Assembly (NCBI RefSeq): GCF_016864375.1
Contig: NZ_CP069355.1
Span: forward strand, 992,001-1,056,000
Reading direction: 5' to 3'
From: Microvirga sp. VF16
GTDB lineage: Bacteria > Pseudomonadota > Alphaproteobacteria > Rhizobiales > Beijerinckiaceae
DNA: 64,000 bases
Both the position numbers and the translations under genes were made by a program. The notes beneath the pieces were generated by a model. The model was given only the letters and a program-made list of their open reading frames with translations. It was not told the origin of the DNA and ran no database searches. Below, one piece after another: positions 34,171-42,502 of the stretch. Within the stretch, counting starts at the first letter, position 1. The number at the start of each line of letters is the position of its first letter.

Positions 34171-34353
34171 ATGCGGCTGACACCCGCTGCCAATAGGGTA
34201 GCTGTCGTCTTCGCAGCCATGCCCTGCGGACTGAGTGCTTTTCTTATGGCCCAAAATATAACCGTTCGGTGGAGCTCTCCGCGCTCGGTCACCTTATCAA
34301 CTGCGCTGGGAATACCCACGGTTTTGGCATGGCTGACGCTCGTTAAGACCTAA
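34171..34353 (+). pseudogene. C-terminal remnant of an AEC-family transporter
   Basis: Sixty residues include 'AVVFAAMPCGLSAFLMAQN' and 'VTLSTALGIPTVLAWL', the last two helices typical of auxin-efflux-carrier (AEC) type permeases, where 'AAMP.G.NAF..A..Y' is conserved. The other eight helices are absent. An AEC carrier could once have been a phosphonate or organic-acid transporter of the lost pal operon; that is inference. Confidence 0.55.
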
Positions 34354-34389
34354 GCAAGGTAACACGTGCTGCGACTCAGGGACGAAGAA

Positions 34390-34590
34390 ATGGATGAACC
34401 TCGACAGTCAGAAACGAACCCGGTGAACAACGACGCCGAGATAGTGGCTGTTCTCGCTCGTCTCGGTTTGTATGCCGCGTGGGAGAGAAGTCCCGATCGT
34501 TGGCGGGAGGCTTACCAGTTCGGTCGCATGCATGCGGAGCGGCTGGACACGCGCCCCTCTACCACCCACGAATTAATGAGGGGAAAGTAA
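34390..34590 (+). CDS. Small amidase-partner protein (AtzG-like/DUF4089 candidate)
   Basis: From ATG 34390 the frame gives 66 residues: an acidic start, then 'DAEIVAVLARLGLYAAWERS' and 'WREAYQFGRMHAERL'. Its stop overlaps the amidase start (TAATG at 34588-34592). In several bacteria a small DUF4089 protein (AtzG) forms a heterotetramer with an AtzE-type amidase and is encoded immediately upstream. Size, position and the helical pattern fit this, but residue-level similarity was not verified. The 'EMDEPRQSETNP' stretch at the N-terminus is likely disordered. Confidence 0.5.
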   Translation: MDEPRQSETNPVNNDAEIVAVLARLGLYAAWERSPDRWREAYQFGRMHAERLDTRPSTTHELMRGK

Positions 34591-35981
34591 TGAGCGCGCG
34601 CCAAGACGAGTTGGCATTCATGCCGATGATTGCTGTTCGAGATGCAATCGCAAACGGCGACTTATGCCCCCTGAACTACGTGGATCATCTTCTTGTTCGG
34701 ATCGAGGAGCTAGACCAGTCGATCCATTCGTTCGTAGCCTGTGACGCCGACCGGGCTCGAGAACGAGCACGGCATCTTCGAGATACGCGTAAGCGTTCTG
34801 AAGGGCATTCGTCAATCGGGCGACTGTTTGGCGTTCCGTATGCCGTCAAGGATATCATCGATGTGAAAGGATACCCGACCACGGCCCAGTCGCGGATTAT
34901 GCCCGCGGTACCAGCTTCTACCAACGCCCCCGTGATCGATAGGCTGGACGCCTCCGGCGGCGTTTGTCTCGGCAAACTTACCTTGTACGAATTTGCGATA
35001 GGAGGCAGTCCGGAGTTCGATCTTCCATGGCCCCCCGCCAGAAACCCGTGGAATCTGGAATATATGGCTGGCTCATCATCGAGCGGTTCCGGCGCGGCTC
35101 TTGCTGCAGGCCTCGTTCCACTCACCATCGGAACCGACACGGGCGGCTCAATTCGCAGTCCTTCGATGATGAACGGAGTTGTTGGTCTAAAACCCACGCA
35201 TGGAAGTCTCGACATGAGCGGTGTGTTTCCGCTTGCGCCATCAATGGACACTGTCGGGCCGATGGCCAGATCTGTTGCGGATATATTCGAAGCGTTTGCC
35301 GTCATGACGAATACGAGCGCAAAAGGCGAAAAGCTCCGCATTCTAGAAAAGTTCAACCTTGGTATAGTGCGCCATTTCCACGAAACAGACCTTACGTGCG
35401 ACATATCGGTTTCTGATGCGATAGAAAAATGCGCTGATGCTGCCAACTCAGCTGGTTGGACTATCAATGACGTCAACCTGTCGCCGTTACGCAGTTTTGA
35501 CTCTGCGGGTAGGGTGACGATGATCTCTGAAGCGTTCACGATTCATAAGGATTGGCTCTCAGAGAAGCCCGACCTTTACGGCGTGAATGCGGCAGAGTTT
35601 CTAATGAGCGGCGCGTTCATTTCAGCGGAAGAGTACCTGCGTGCTCAAAATGTCCGTCGCCGTTTGACGCAAGAGGTTGAAGAGGCACTTGAACAGCATG
35701 ACGCCCTGCTAACAGCCGTAAGTACACTTCCACCTTGCCGAATAGACGATCCGAACGCATTGCAGCGATTGGCCGCGGCGGCAGTGCGCATACCCGCCAA
35801 CGTTACAGGACATCCGGCCGTCGCTATACCGACCGGATTGTCAGGCGATGGTCTCCCCATCGGCGTACAGCTTATCGGTCGCAAACACGACGAGCGGAAA
35901 CTTTTGCGCATCGCAGCCGACATGGAGCAAATGCTGGGTTTCACCTCAACACACCCTTATCCGAACAGAAGACGACGCTGA
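34590..35981 (+). CDS. Amidase signature family enzyme (AtzE/GatA-like)
   Basis: The 463-residue protein has the amidase triad: Lys87 in 'GVPYAVKDIIDVKG', the Ser-cisSer region 'AGSSSSGSGAALAAG' (160-174) and nucleophile Ser187 in 'GTDTGGSIRSP'. Members hydrolyse amides such as carboxybiuret, aryl amides or misacylated tRNA; no GatB/GatC is nearby, so a catabolic amidase is more likely. The preceding small ORF overlaps its start and may encode a required partner. It lies between the AEC remnant and an IS1182-like insertion and could supply ammonia or release an amine from a conjugate. Confidence 0.9.
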   Translation: MSARQDELAFMPMIAVRDAIANGDLCPLNYVDHLLVRIEELDQSIHSFVACDADRARERARHLRDTRKRSEGHSSIGRLFGVPYAVKDIIDVKGYPTTAQSRIMPAVPASTNAPVIDRLDASGGVCLGKLTLYEFAIGGSPEFDLPWPPARNPWNLEYMAGSSSSGSGAALAAGLVPLTIGTDTGGSIRSPSMMNGVVGLKPTHGSLDMSGVFPLAPSMDTVGPMARSVADIFEAFAVMTNTSAKGEKLRILEKFNLGIVRHFHETDLTCDISVSDAIEKCADAANSAGWTINDVNLSPLRSFDSAGRVTMISEAFTIHKDWLSEKPDLYGVNAAEFLMSGAFISAEEYLRAQNVRRRLTQEVEEALEQHDALLTAVSTLPPCRIDDPNALQRLAAAAVRIPANVTGHPAVAIPTGLSGDGLPIGVQLIGRKHDERKLLRIAADMEQMLGFTSTHPYPNRRRR

Positions 35982-36187
35982 CTTGAAATCAACATGGCAA
36001 GAACCGCTCTCTGGACGTGCTGAGGCCGAACGGATCGTAAACCTTCGTCCCTGACGCGCATGATGGTCTGGCGGCTGGTTGCGAACTTTCTCGCGGTGGC
36101 CGAAATGCTCATCCCCGTAGACAGATTCTCGCGCCCTTCCTGTTTTTGTTTTCACTAGGGGCTGAAGTGATCTTCCCCCGAATGTGT

Positions 36188-37972
36188 GATACTGCTGGCG
36201 AATTGATCATGCTGGGATGGGCGCCATCATGAGCCTGGTGAATGCGGATTGCCGTGTTCGTGCGAGCGGCGTGCCAGCGAACCAAGCCCCTAGCCGGATG
36301 AGGTTCATGGCTGCCGCCGTCAGCACGTGTTGCAGATGCGTTTTGGCGAGACCGATGTAGCGGGCGCGGCGCAGGTGCAGAGATCGAACTCCTGCCGAGA
36401 TCGTTCCCTCAATCCCGGCGCGCTGCTGGTAGTCCCGTGCGAAGGTTGACTGGGCTTCACGGGTCCGAGCGGCTTCGAGCGCCTCGTGTTCCTCTCGCAG
36501 TCGTAGTGTGAGAAGGCGCCGGGCACTGCGGGTGCACTGCCGTTTTAACGGACACGGCCGACAATCGCTTGTCGAGAAGCGAACTTTGGGTGCGGTCCGC
36601 CCCTGGTGGTAATCGGGCCCCCAACTTCGGCTCTCGTGTCCGGCCGGGCAGATGGCCATCTCCCGATCCCAGTCGAGGAGGAAGTCCTGCACCGTGAACC
36701 CCTCGCCTGACCGGGCCTGCCACCGGTAGTCCTTGGGAGCCGGCCCGAGAAGCGTGACGCCCTTCTTCCGGCTGGCGACAAGTTGGTCGGCCGCGACATA
36801 GCCGGCATCGGCCAGATGGGTCTCGGGCAGCAGGCCCTTGGCTTCGAGCGCCGCATGGATGTCGTCGAGAGCGTCGCGATCAACGACGGGTGCCGGCGTG
36901 GTCTCCACATGCGTGATCAAGTATGGTCCGCCATCGTCACACGTCTCAGTCAGGTGCACCTTGTAACCGATCCAGATCGTCGACTGCTTCTTGGCGTAGT
37001 GCACCTCCGGATCATACGGTGAAGCGACCATCAGTAGCGAGGGTGGAAACCCCTCCTGTTCCGTCCGCCATCGCACCAGGGGAGGAGCCTTAGGTTCGGC
37101 GGTCAGGGCATCGCCCATGATGGAGAAATTCTGGACCCAGGCCTGCCGCAGCAACTCAACCGCCGGGATTTGCCGCAGCCATATCGGCGCATGAGGAGCC
37201 ATGATGGCAGCAAGCAAGTGATGACCATCGCGACCGATCTGCTCGGCATGGGCTCGCCGCTTCGCCTCGCCTTGCGGCACTTCATGATCGCCAGCCCGCC
37301 GGTCATATCGCTCCAGCCAAGCAGGATCGGCCTCAGCGCGCAGCCACTCGGGGGCCGCTATCGCCTAGGCATTCAGGGCAGCCCGCATCGTCTCGGTCAC
37401 GCATTCGAGACGGTTCAGGAAGCGGACGGCTCCGAGCACATGGGTGGAGTCGGTGCGCTGCCGGCCCCGGGCGTTCAGTAGCTTCAGGTCACGGCACAGC
37501 GCTAACAGCGTGTCGAGCAGATGCTCCTCCGCGCCTCCTGCCACGAGACGGCCGCGGAACTCGCTTAGAACCGAAGCGTCGAAGCCAGGATTGCTCAGTT
37601 CCAGGCCGAGCAGATACTTCCAGTCGATGCGCCCTCGGACAGCATCGGCCGCCCGCCGGTCAGACAGGTTCTCGGCGAACTGGAGCAGGGTCACCAGCGC
37701 CAGCCGCCACGGGCATTCCGCCGGTTGCCCGCAACGGGCGAAGAGGGGTGCGAACTGGGCGTCGGTAAAAATCGTCCCAAGTTGGTCGCGCAAGCGTAGA
37801 TAGGCATTGCCCTGGGGAAAGGCCGCATGGGCGACGGTTGCGGTCGATGCTGGGACATCACCACTCAATGTCGGGTGGAGCGACATGGAAACCTCCAGAT
37901 CTGGACCCAAGCCCCTTACAGCCTGAACGCGGAGCCCACCTCACCCGCTCCAACGCATTCGCCAGCAGTATC
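36188..37972 (-). mobile_element. IS1182-like insertion sequence with 8-bp target duplication
   Basis: The element ends in a 16-bp perfect inverted repeat (GATACTGCTGGCGAAT at 36188-36203 and its complement at 37957-37972). It is flanked by the direct repeat GAATGTGT at 36180-36187 and 37973-37980, a clear target-site duplication. The 1.8-kb element carries one transposase gene on the minus strand, interrupted by TAG. The clean duplication shows that it arrived by transposition at its present position. Confidence 0.88.
36207..37886 (-). pseudogene. IS1182-family transposase interrupted by TAG
   Basis: The N-terminal part (from ATG 37886) has 'LRDQLGTIFTDAQFAPLFA', 'LVTLLQFAENLSDRRAADAV' and 'RIDWKYLLGLELSNPGFDASVLSEFRGRL', the DUF772 region. 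An in-frame TAG at 37365-37367 follows 'MRAALNA', after which the same frame continues with 'APEWLRAEAD', 'RTDSTHV'-linked DDE domain parts and 'RAGIEGTISAGVRSLHLRRARYIGLAKTHLQHVL'. TTG to TAG would explain it. Without readthrough the 173-residue product lacks the catalytic domain. Confidence 0.85.
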
Positions 37973-37979
37973 GAATGTG

Positions 37980-39168
37980 TGGCTCTCCCGCACTTTGCGT
38001 GGGAGAGTCGCAGTAATGTGGCCTGATCCGTCCGATTTCTATCTGCAAAGCGGCGCATGAACTCGCTTTCGCTCATTCCCGGTTGCCGGATTCGCCACGT
38101 CGCTCCTTTTGGCCAGGTTGCCCTTGTTGTCGCAGTCGAGAGGCGTGCTCCCCATGATCGCTGCCCTGCATGCCGGCACATAAGTGGGAGCGTCCACAGC
38201 TCCTATGTCCGCCTGCATGTCCATGTGCTGCGTTTCTACTGCCGCAATCAGGCTTGCTCGAAGCAAACCTTCACGGAGCCTCTGCCGCGTCTTCTCAAGC
38301 CTTATGCCCGACGCACCCAGCGACTGGCGAAGGCACAGGGGCGGATCGGCATCGCGTTGGGAGGTGAACATGGCGCCAGGCTCCTCGTGCATCTCGCCAT
38401 GCCAGCCATTGCCGACACCCTCCTGCGCCTCGTTCGCGACCAATCGCTTCACGCGCGCCGACCGCGCATTGTCGGCGTCGACGACTGGGTGATGAAGAAA
38501 GGCTGCACCTACGGCTCCATTCTGATCGACCTGGAGCGCCGGAGACCGATTGAGCTCCTGCCAAACCGAACCGCAGCAACATTCTCAGCCTGGCCCCGGC
38601 GCTACCCTGATATCGAGATCATCGCCCGCGACCGCTCCAGTGAATACGCCCGTGGCGCGGCCACGGCCTCTAAGGCCATCCAGGTGGCGGACCGTTGGCA
38701 TCTCCTGTTGAATGCTCGATACTAGCTGGTCGAGCGCTGGCTGGCGGGAGCCATGTCCGGTTGCGGCGTCTGCCCGTCATCGAGCAACCACCTGTCGCCT
38801 CGGCAGGAAGAGTCCGTGCCTACCCCCGTACTTGAGCTGAGGAGGCCGCCAGTGTCGATAGCCGAGCCGGTTGGCAGACTCTCTACGAAAAGGTCCGGCA
38901 GCGACATGCTGGTGGAGAGAGGCTGTTGGCGATCAGCCGCACGATGGGCTTGGCGCGCAGCACGGTGAGGAAGTTCGCCCAGGCCGAGAGCTTTCCCGAG
39001 CGTGCCGTGCGACAACCGGGGCCGAGTATCCTTGACCCGTTTCTCCCTCACCTCCATGCTCGCTTGGCCGCGGGACACGAGAATGCCACCGCCGTCTGGC
39101 GCGAGCTACGGGATCTCGGCTTCGCCGGGTTACCCAAGCAGGTCTATCGCTGGATGGCCGAGCATTGC
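37980..39168 (+). mobile_element. ISL3-like insertion sequence, truncated at its 3' side
   Basis: The left end is an ISL3-type inverted-repeat sequence (GGCTCTCCCGCACTTTGCGT, near 37981-38000) placed directly against the target duplication of the IS1182-like element. It contains a decayed transposase gene and stops abruptly at 39168, where duplicated block A begins. No right end is present. Confidence 0.65.
38057..39168 (+). pseudogene. ISL3-family transposase, decayed and truncated
   Basis: From ATG 38057 the protein has the zinc-finger region ('DRCPACRHISGSVHSSY' and 'FYCRNQACSKQTFTE') and the DDE domain start ('IVGVDDWVMKKGCTYGSIL', 'IIARDRSSEYARGA', 'VADRWHLLLNAR'). About 12 residues appear deleted after 'VHSSY'. 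A TAG at 38723-38725, a frame change and a TGA near 38833 follow; the tail 'LAISRTMGLARSTVRKFAQA' and 'PKQVYRWMAEH' is still readable at 38928-39165. The gene ends at the junction with repeat A, so it is dead. Confidence 0.82.
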
Positions 39169-40517
39169 TCCCTCGCTCCAAAATCCGGCGAGCTGCGTTT
39201 GCTGCCGGCGATTGTCCTCGAGTGTTTTAGCGGGGCCGCCGGCGCAACGCTGCAATTCCTCCTGCTTGGCCATGGCCGCCGCCATGTCGGCATCGAGCGC
39301 GGGATCGTTCGCGTCTGGCACAAAATCAAAGTCCGGCCAATTTCGCTGGTCTCGTTCGTCGTGGTTGGATTTTCGGCTGGTCATGACGTCCAATCCTTCC
39401 CAAGCACGAAGACGCAGTCGCCGAGGCCCGTCCTTGCGGGAATCCGCCGGCACAGGATGACGCCACCGGATTTGGCGATCACCGGCTGCGGCTCACGCCA
39501 AGGCGCTGTCGTGAAATGAATGAGGCCAGTCGTCTGGCCCGCCTCGACCCGGTCGCCAAGGCCAACAAAAGGCTCAAACAGGCCGCGCTCGCTGGTTTCG
39601 GCGTAGATGTAATCCCAGCTTGGAACACGCTTGAGCAACCTGCAGTCGAGCGGCGGCCGCTCCGTCAGCGGCCTCCTCGTTACGCCGACGTGATGAAGGA
39701 GCCGCATCACCCCATGCTCCGCGATATCGATGGCCGCGCGGGATACGCCGCCGCCGCCGCCGAGCTCTGTCGAAAGATGCTGCACGTTTTGGCGCCGGCA
39801 GGCGCCGATCAGTGCGCGGTTACCGCCGGTAGAATGCTCGATGATCATCCCGGTTGGCATGCCGAATGCGCGAAGGAGATCGAGAGCATCGCCCATGCGA
39901 TCGGGATCGGACGGGCGTGCGACCACTGCGCAGGGTAAGTACTCGATGCTGAGACTGCCAGAATGCAGGTCGAATGCGTAGTCAACGCGCGTCAGCAATT
40001 CGCTTTCGATCAGATGGGCAATCATCGAGGTGGGGTCGCCATCCGGATCACCGGGAAATTTGCGGTTCAGGTTTCCATCATCGAGAGGTGAATTGCGGCG
40101 GTCGGCGCGAACGGCCGGAGCATTGGCTCCTGGAAGAATGATGATCCGGCCACGAACGTCCTCGGCTCGCAACTCGCGGATCAGCTTCATCAGGATGATT
40201 TGGCCTTCGTATTCGTTGCCATGGCTGCCTGCCATCAGCAGGACACCGGGGCCTTCGCCATTGCGAATGGTGACCACGGGGATGGCCTCGAAACTGTAGC
40301 CGACATCGTCTCCGGATCGGTCGTGTACGGCGAGAGGCAGCCGGAAATATCCAATCTGCTTGCCTTCGGCGTCCAGGTCGAGGTCAGTCCAGATCTTCGT
40401 GTTTGGCGTTGTATCCATGTCCGCTACTCAGCAATTGTAGGCTTGGGTGATCGCATCCAAGCCGCGTTCAAAGGTGGCCCGATCGCGGGCGGTGCCTGTC
40501 CCGAAACGGATCGCATT
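39169..40517 (+). repeat. Direct repeat A, copy 2
   Basis: Second copy of 23705-25053, joined on its left to the ISL3-like transposase remnant and on its right to repeat B at the shared bases GCATT (40513-40517). Confidence 0.9.
39381..40418 (-). CDS. M14-family deacylase (succinylglutamate desuccinylase/aspartoacylase type), copy 2
   Basis: This gene is a full duplicate of the one at 23917-24954, with the same 345 residues, including the 'GSHGNEYEGQ' and 'DLHSGS' zinc motifs. Here it follows the phosphodiesterase-aminotransferase fusion on the minus strand and precedes a 5'-fragment of the esterase gene that runs into the ISL3 remnant. It may be expressed from the duplicated divergent promoter at about 40.8 kb, now only one gene away, instead of eight genes downstream as in the original. 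Confidence 0.88.
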   Translation of the reverse strand: MDTTPNTKIWTDLDLDAEGKQIGYFRLPLAVHDRSGDDVGYSFEAIPVVTIRNGEGPGVLLMAGSHGNEYEGQIILMKLIRELRAEDVRGRIIILPGANAPAVRADRRNSPLDDGNLNRKFPGDPDGDPTSMIAHLIESELLTRVDYAFDLHSGSLSIEYLPCAVVARPSDPDRMGDALDLLRAFGMPTGMIIEHSTGGNRALIGACRRQNVQHLSTELGGGGGVSRAAIDIAEHGVMRLLHHVGVTRRPLTERPPLDCRLLKRVPSWDYIYAETSERGLFEPFVGLGDRVEAGQTTGLIHFTTAPWREPQPVIAKSGGVILCRRIPARTGLGDCVFVLGKDWTS

Positions 40518-40766
40518 GGAAGTATCGATATAGCGCGGCGGGGTCGTGGCGCGGTCGACATATTTGTTGCCTACCATGCCGTGACGGCTCGCTGTAGTGC
40601 CGGTCACTAGGCTTGGAAAGGCCGATCGCGTCTCACTCGGATAGATCGTCCGATGCTGCGCCAGCGTCACGCCGGCATTCTGCAATCGGCAGATATTGGG
40701 CGTCAGTTTCCGGTCAATGAGGTCTGGTCGGAGCCCATCAAAGCTGACCAGCAAAAATCGAGGCAT
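40428..40766 (-). pseudogene. In-frame fusion: phosphodiesterase N-terminus to aminotransferase C-terminus
   Basis: The 112-residue frame starts exactly like the phosphodiesterase at 32060 ('MPRFLLVSFDGLRPD', nucleophile motif 'PSETRSAFPS') and after 'YIDTSNA' switches to the last residues of the MocR-like aminotransferase ('IRFGTGTARDRATFERGLDA'). The junction is the shared GCATT at 40513-40517. Neither half is a complete domain, so a catalytic function is unlikely, yet the frame is intact and has the original ribosome site. Confidence 0.85.
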
Positions 40767-40969
40767 GATATCTCCCTTCAATGGTTCACTCGGTTGCCTG
40801 CGTCGGCAATCTGTTGTAGTAGACTAGACTAGTCGTAGCGTAGAGGCAGTGACGTTTTTATGACAAGAGAAAAAGCATCGTTCGTGGCTCCTAAAGGCGA
40901 GAAAGGTTGAGAATGGCAAACGCAGGAGTGACGCTATGGCGCCAAATCAGCGAAGCTTTGGCCTCCGAG
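40513..40969 (+). repeat. Direct repeat B, copy 2 (divergent promoter region)
   Basis: Copy of 31807-32263. It brings the palindromic operator candidate (40822-40834), the weak Pho box (40848-40866), the GntR ribosome site and the first GntR codons to a position upstream of palB-palA. Confidence 0.92.
40822..40834. promoter_or_regulatory. Palindromic operator candidate, copy 2
   Basis: Same GACTAG-A-CTAGTC palindrome as at 32116-32128, here between the phosphodiesterase/aminotransferase fusion and the GntR/LysR fusion. If the PhnF-like regulator binds it, both the duplicated deacylase and the palB-palA side fall under its control. Confidence 0.5.
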
Positions 40970-41152
40970 GACGACATTCGCGACAATCGTCTAGTCGCTC
41001 CGTTTCGGGAGTGGGTCCTTTCTGGGCCAGGCTTTCACGTCATGTACCCCCAGGCCGTAGTTCGTAGCCGGCATCACCGAGCGTTCCTTGAGGCATTGGT
41101 TGAGGAAGGCAGGCGGCAGACGGAAATCGTCGCGGCCGCTTCGTTAGCTTGA
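40913..41152 (+). pseudogene. In-frame fusion: GntR N-terminus to LysR C-terminus
   Basis: The 79-residue frame begins with the first about 18 residues of the PhnF-like GntR protein ('MANAGVTLWRQISEALAS') and continues with the last 62 residues of the LysR regulator ('DDIRDNRLVAPFREWVL'). The junction is the shared CGAG at 40966-40969. Neither DNA-binding nor effector domain is complete, so regulation by this product is unlikely; translation through it may aid expression of palB 130 bp downstream. Confidence 0.85.
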
Positions 41153-41299
41153 GTTACATGAATGTAAGGATTTCATACTGGTCTGAAACCGATCCGCTGA
41201 CCAATATGCGGACAGCAAGTGCGCGGAATTCACTGAGCGACGAAGTTGTCCAGCGGAGTCCGGAGTTTCATTCAGAGAGCCAGTATGAAAATTGTAGCC
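40966..41299 (+). repeat. Direct repeat C, copy 2
   Basis: Copy of 33752-34085. It ends inside the fifth codon region of palB (GTAGCC), after which palB continues intact. Confidence 0.92.
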
Positions 41300-42502
41300 G
41301 AACATCTTTCTCAGATCCGCCCATCCGAAACGAAAGCCATGACTGCCCGCGCCGCCGCATTGAAAGCGCAAGGCAAGGAGGTGATCACGCTCAGTCAGGG
41401 GGAGCCGGATTTTGCCACGCCTGAGAATATTGGAGAGGCTGGCGTTCGGGCAATCCGGGAGGGCCGGACCCGCTACACGGCCGTCGCTGGCGTTATCCCT
41501 CTGCGCGAGGCGATCCGCGACAAGCTGCTGCGCGAGAACGATCTCGGCTACGCACTCGACCAGATCACCGTCGGATGCGGTGCCAAGCAGGTCGTCTTCA
41601 ACGCGCTCTTCGCCAGCCTTAATCCCGGCGAGCAGGTCGTCATCCCGGCTCCCTGCTGGGTTTCCTATCCCGACATGGTGCGTCTCGCCGGCGGCAAGCC
41701 GGTAGTCGTTGACTGCAGCGAAACTGACGGCTTCAAGTTGAAGCCAGAAGCTCTGGAACGGGCGATTACGTCGCGCACCAAGTGGCTGATGCTCAACTCG
41801 CCCTGCAATCCAACTGGCGCCGTCTACAGCGAGGTCGATCTGATCGGGCTCGCCGAGGTGCTGCGCAAGCATCCGCATGTCTGGGTGCTCGCCGACGACA
41901 TCTACGAGAAGCTCGTTTACGGCGATGCCCGCTTCGCCACTATAGCGCGCGCAGCGCCCGACCTGTTCAACCGCACGCTCACCGTGAACGGGGTGTCCAA
42001 GACCAACGCCATGACCGGCTGGCGAGTGGGCTACGGCGCAGGGCCGATCGAACTGATCAAGGTCATGAACGTCATCCAGGGGCAGATAACCTCACACACC
42101 AGTTCAATCTCGCAATATGCGGCGGTCGAGGCGATCGCCGGAGACCAGAGCTATGTACCGCGCTTCGTGGCGGAGTTCGAGAAGCGTCGGGATCTTGTGG
42201 TCGAGAAGCTCAACCAGGCGCCGGGGCTGACATGCAGCGTCCCGGACGGAGCTTTCTACGTCTTCCCGTCTTGCGCCGGCGTGCTCGGCCGGAAGACAGC
42301 TTCGGGCCGGGTCATCGAGACCGATACTGATTTTGCGATGTACCTGCTGGAGGAGGCCGGCGTTGCCGTCGTGCCGGGTTCAGGCTTTCTGGCTTCACCC
42401 TACATCCGTATCTCCTATGCTTCCTCCGTCGAGGAACTCACCAAGGCATGCGACCGCATCATCGGAGCATGCGCGAAACTTTCTCGGGAGAAAGCAGCAT
42501 GA
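41285..42502 (+). CDS. palB: Aspartate-aminotransferase-fold transaminase, probable phosphonoalanine transaminase (PalB-like)
   Basis: The 405-residue protein is a class I aminotransferase: 'ITLSQGEPDFATPENI', 'GCGAKQVVFNALFASL', 'NSPCNPTGAVYSE', 'VLADDIYEKLVYG' and the PLP lysine Lys239 in 'GVSKTNAMTGWRVGYG'. Alone this would be called aspartate aminotransferase. Its stop overlaps the start of a phosphonopyruvate hydrolase gene (ATGA at 42499), and in Variovorax sp. Pal2 the equivalent pair PalB-PalA converts L-phosphonoalanine to phosphonopyruvate and then to pyruvate plus phosphate. The first five codons and the upstream region are shared with 33.75-34.09 kb. The specific substrate is inferred from context. 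Confidence 0.8.
   Translation: MKIVAEHLSQIRPSETKAMTARAAALKAQGKEVITLSQGEPDFATPENIGEAGVRAIREGRTRYTAVAGVIPLREAIRDKLLRENDLGYALDQITVGCGAKQVVFNALFASLNPGEQVVIPAPCWVSYPDMVRLAGGKPVVVDCSETDGFKLKPEALERAITSRTKWLMLNSPCNPTGAVYSEVDLIGLAEVLRKHPHVWVLADDIYEKLVYGDARFATIARAAPDLFNRTLTVNGVSKTNAMTGWRVGYGAGPIELIKVMNVIQGQITSHTSSISQYAAVEAIAGDQSYVPRFVAEFEKRRDLVVEKLNQAPGLTCSVPDGAFYVFPSCAGVLGRKTASGRVIETDTDFAMYLLEEAGVAVVPGSGFLASPYIRISYASSVEELTKACDRIIGACAKLSREKAA

Noticed and set aside
34590..35981. GatA subunit of the tRNA amidotransferase
   Set aside because: No gatB or gatC nearby, and a small AtzG-like ORF overlaps its start; a catabolic amidase is more consistent.
39381..40418. Assembly artefact as sole explanation of the second M14 gene copy
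   Set aside because: The copy differs by at least one base and is joined to different sequences at three microhomology junctions, which a simple collapsed or duplicated contig would not produce; still worth a read-level check.
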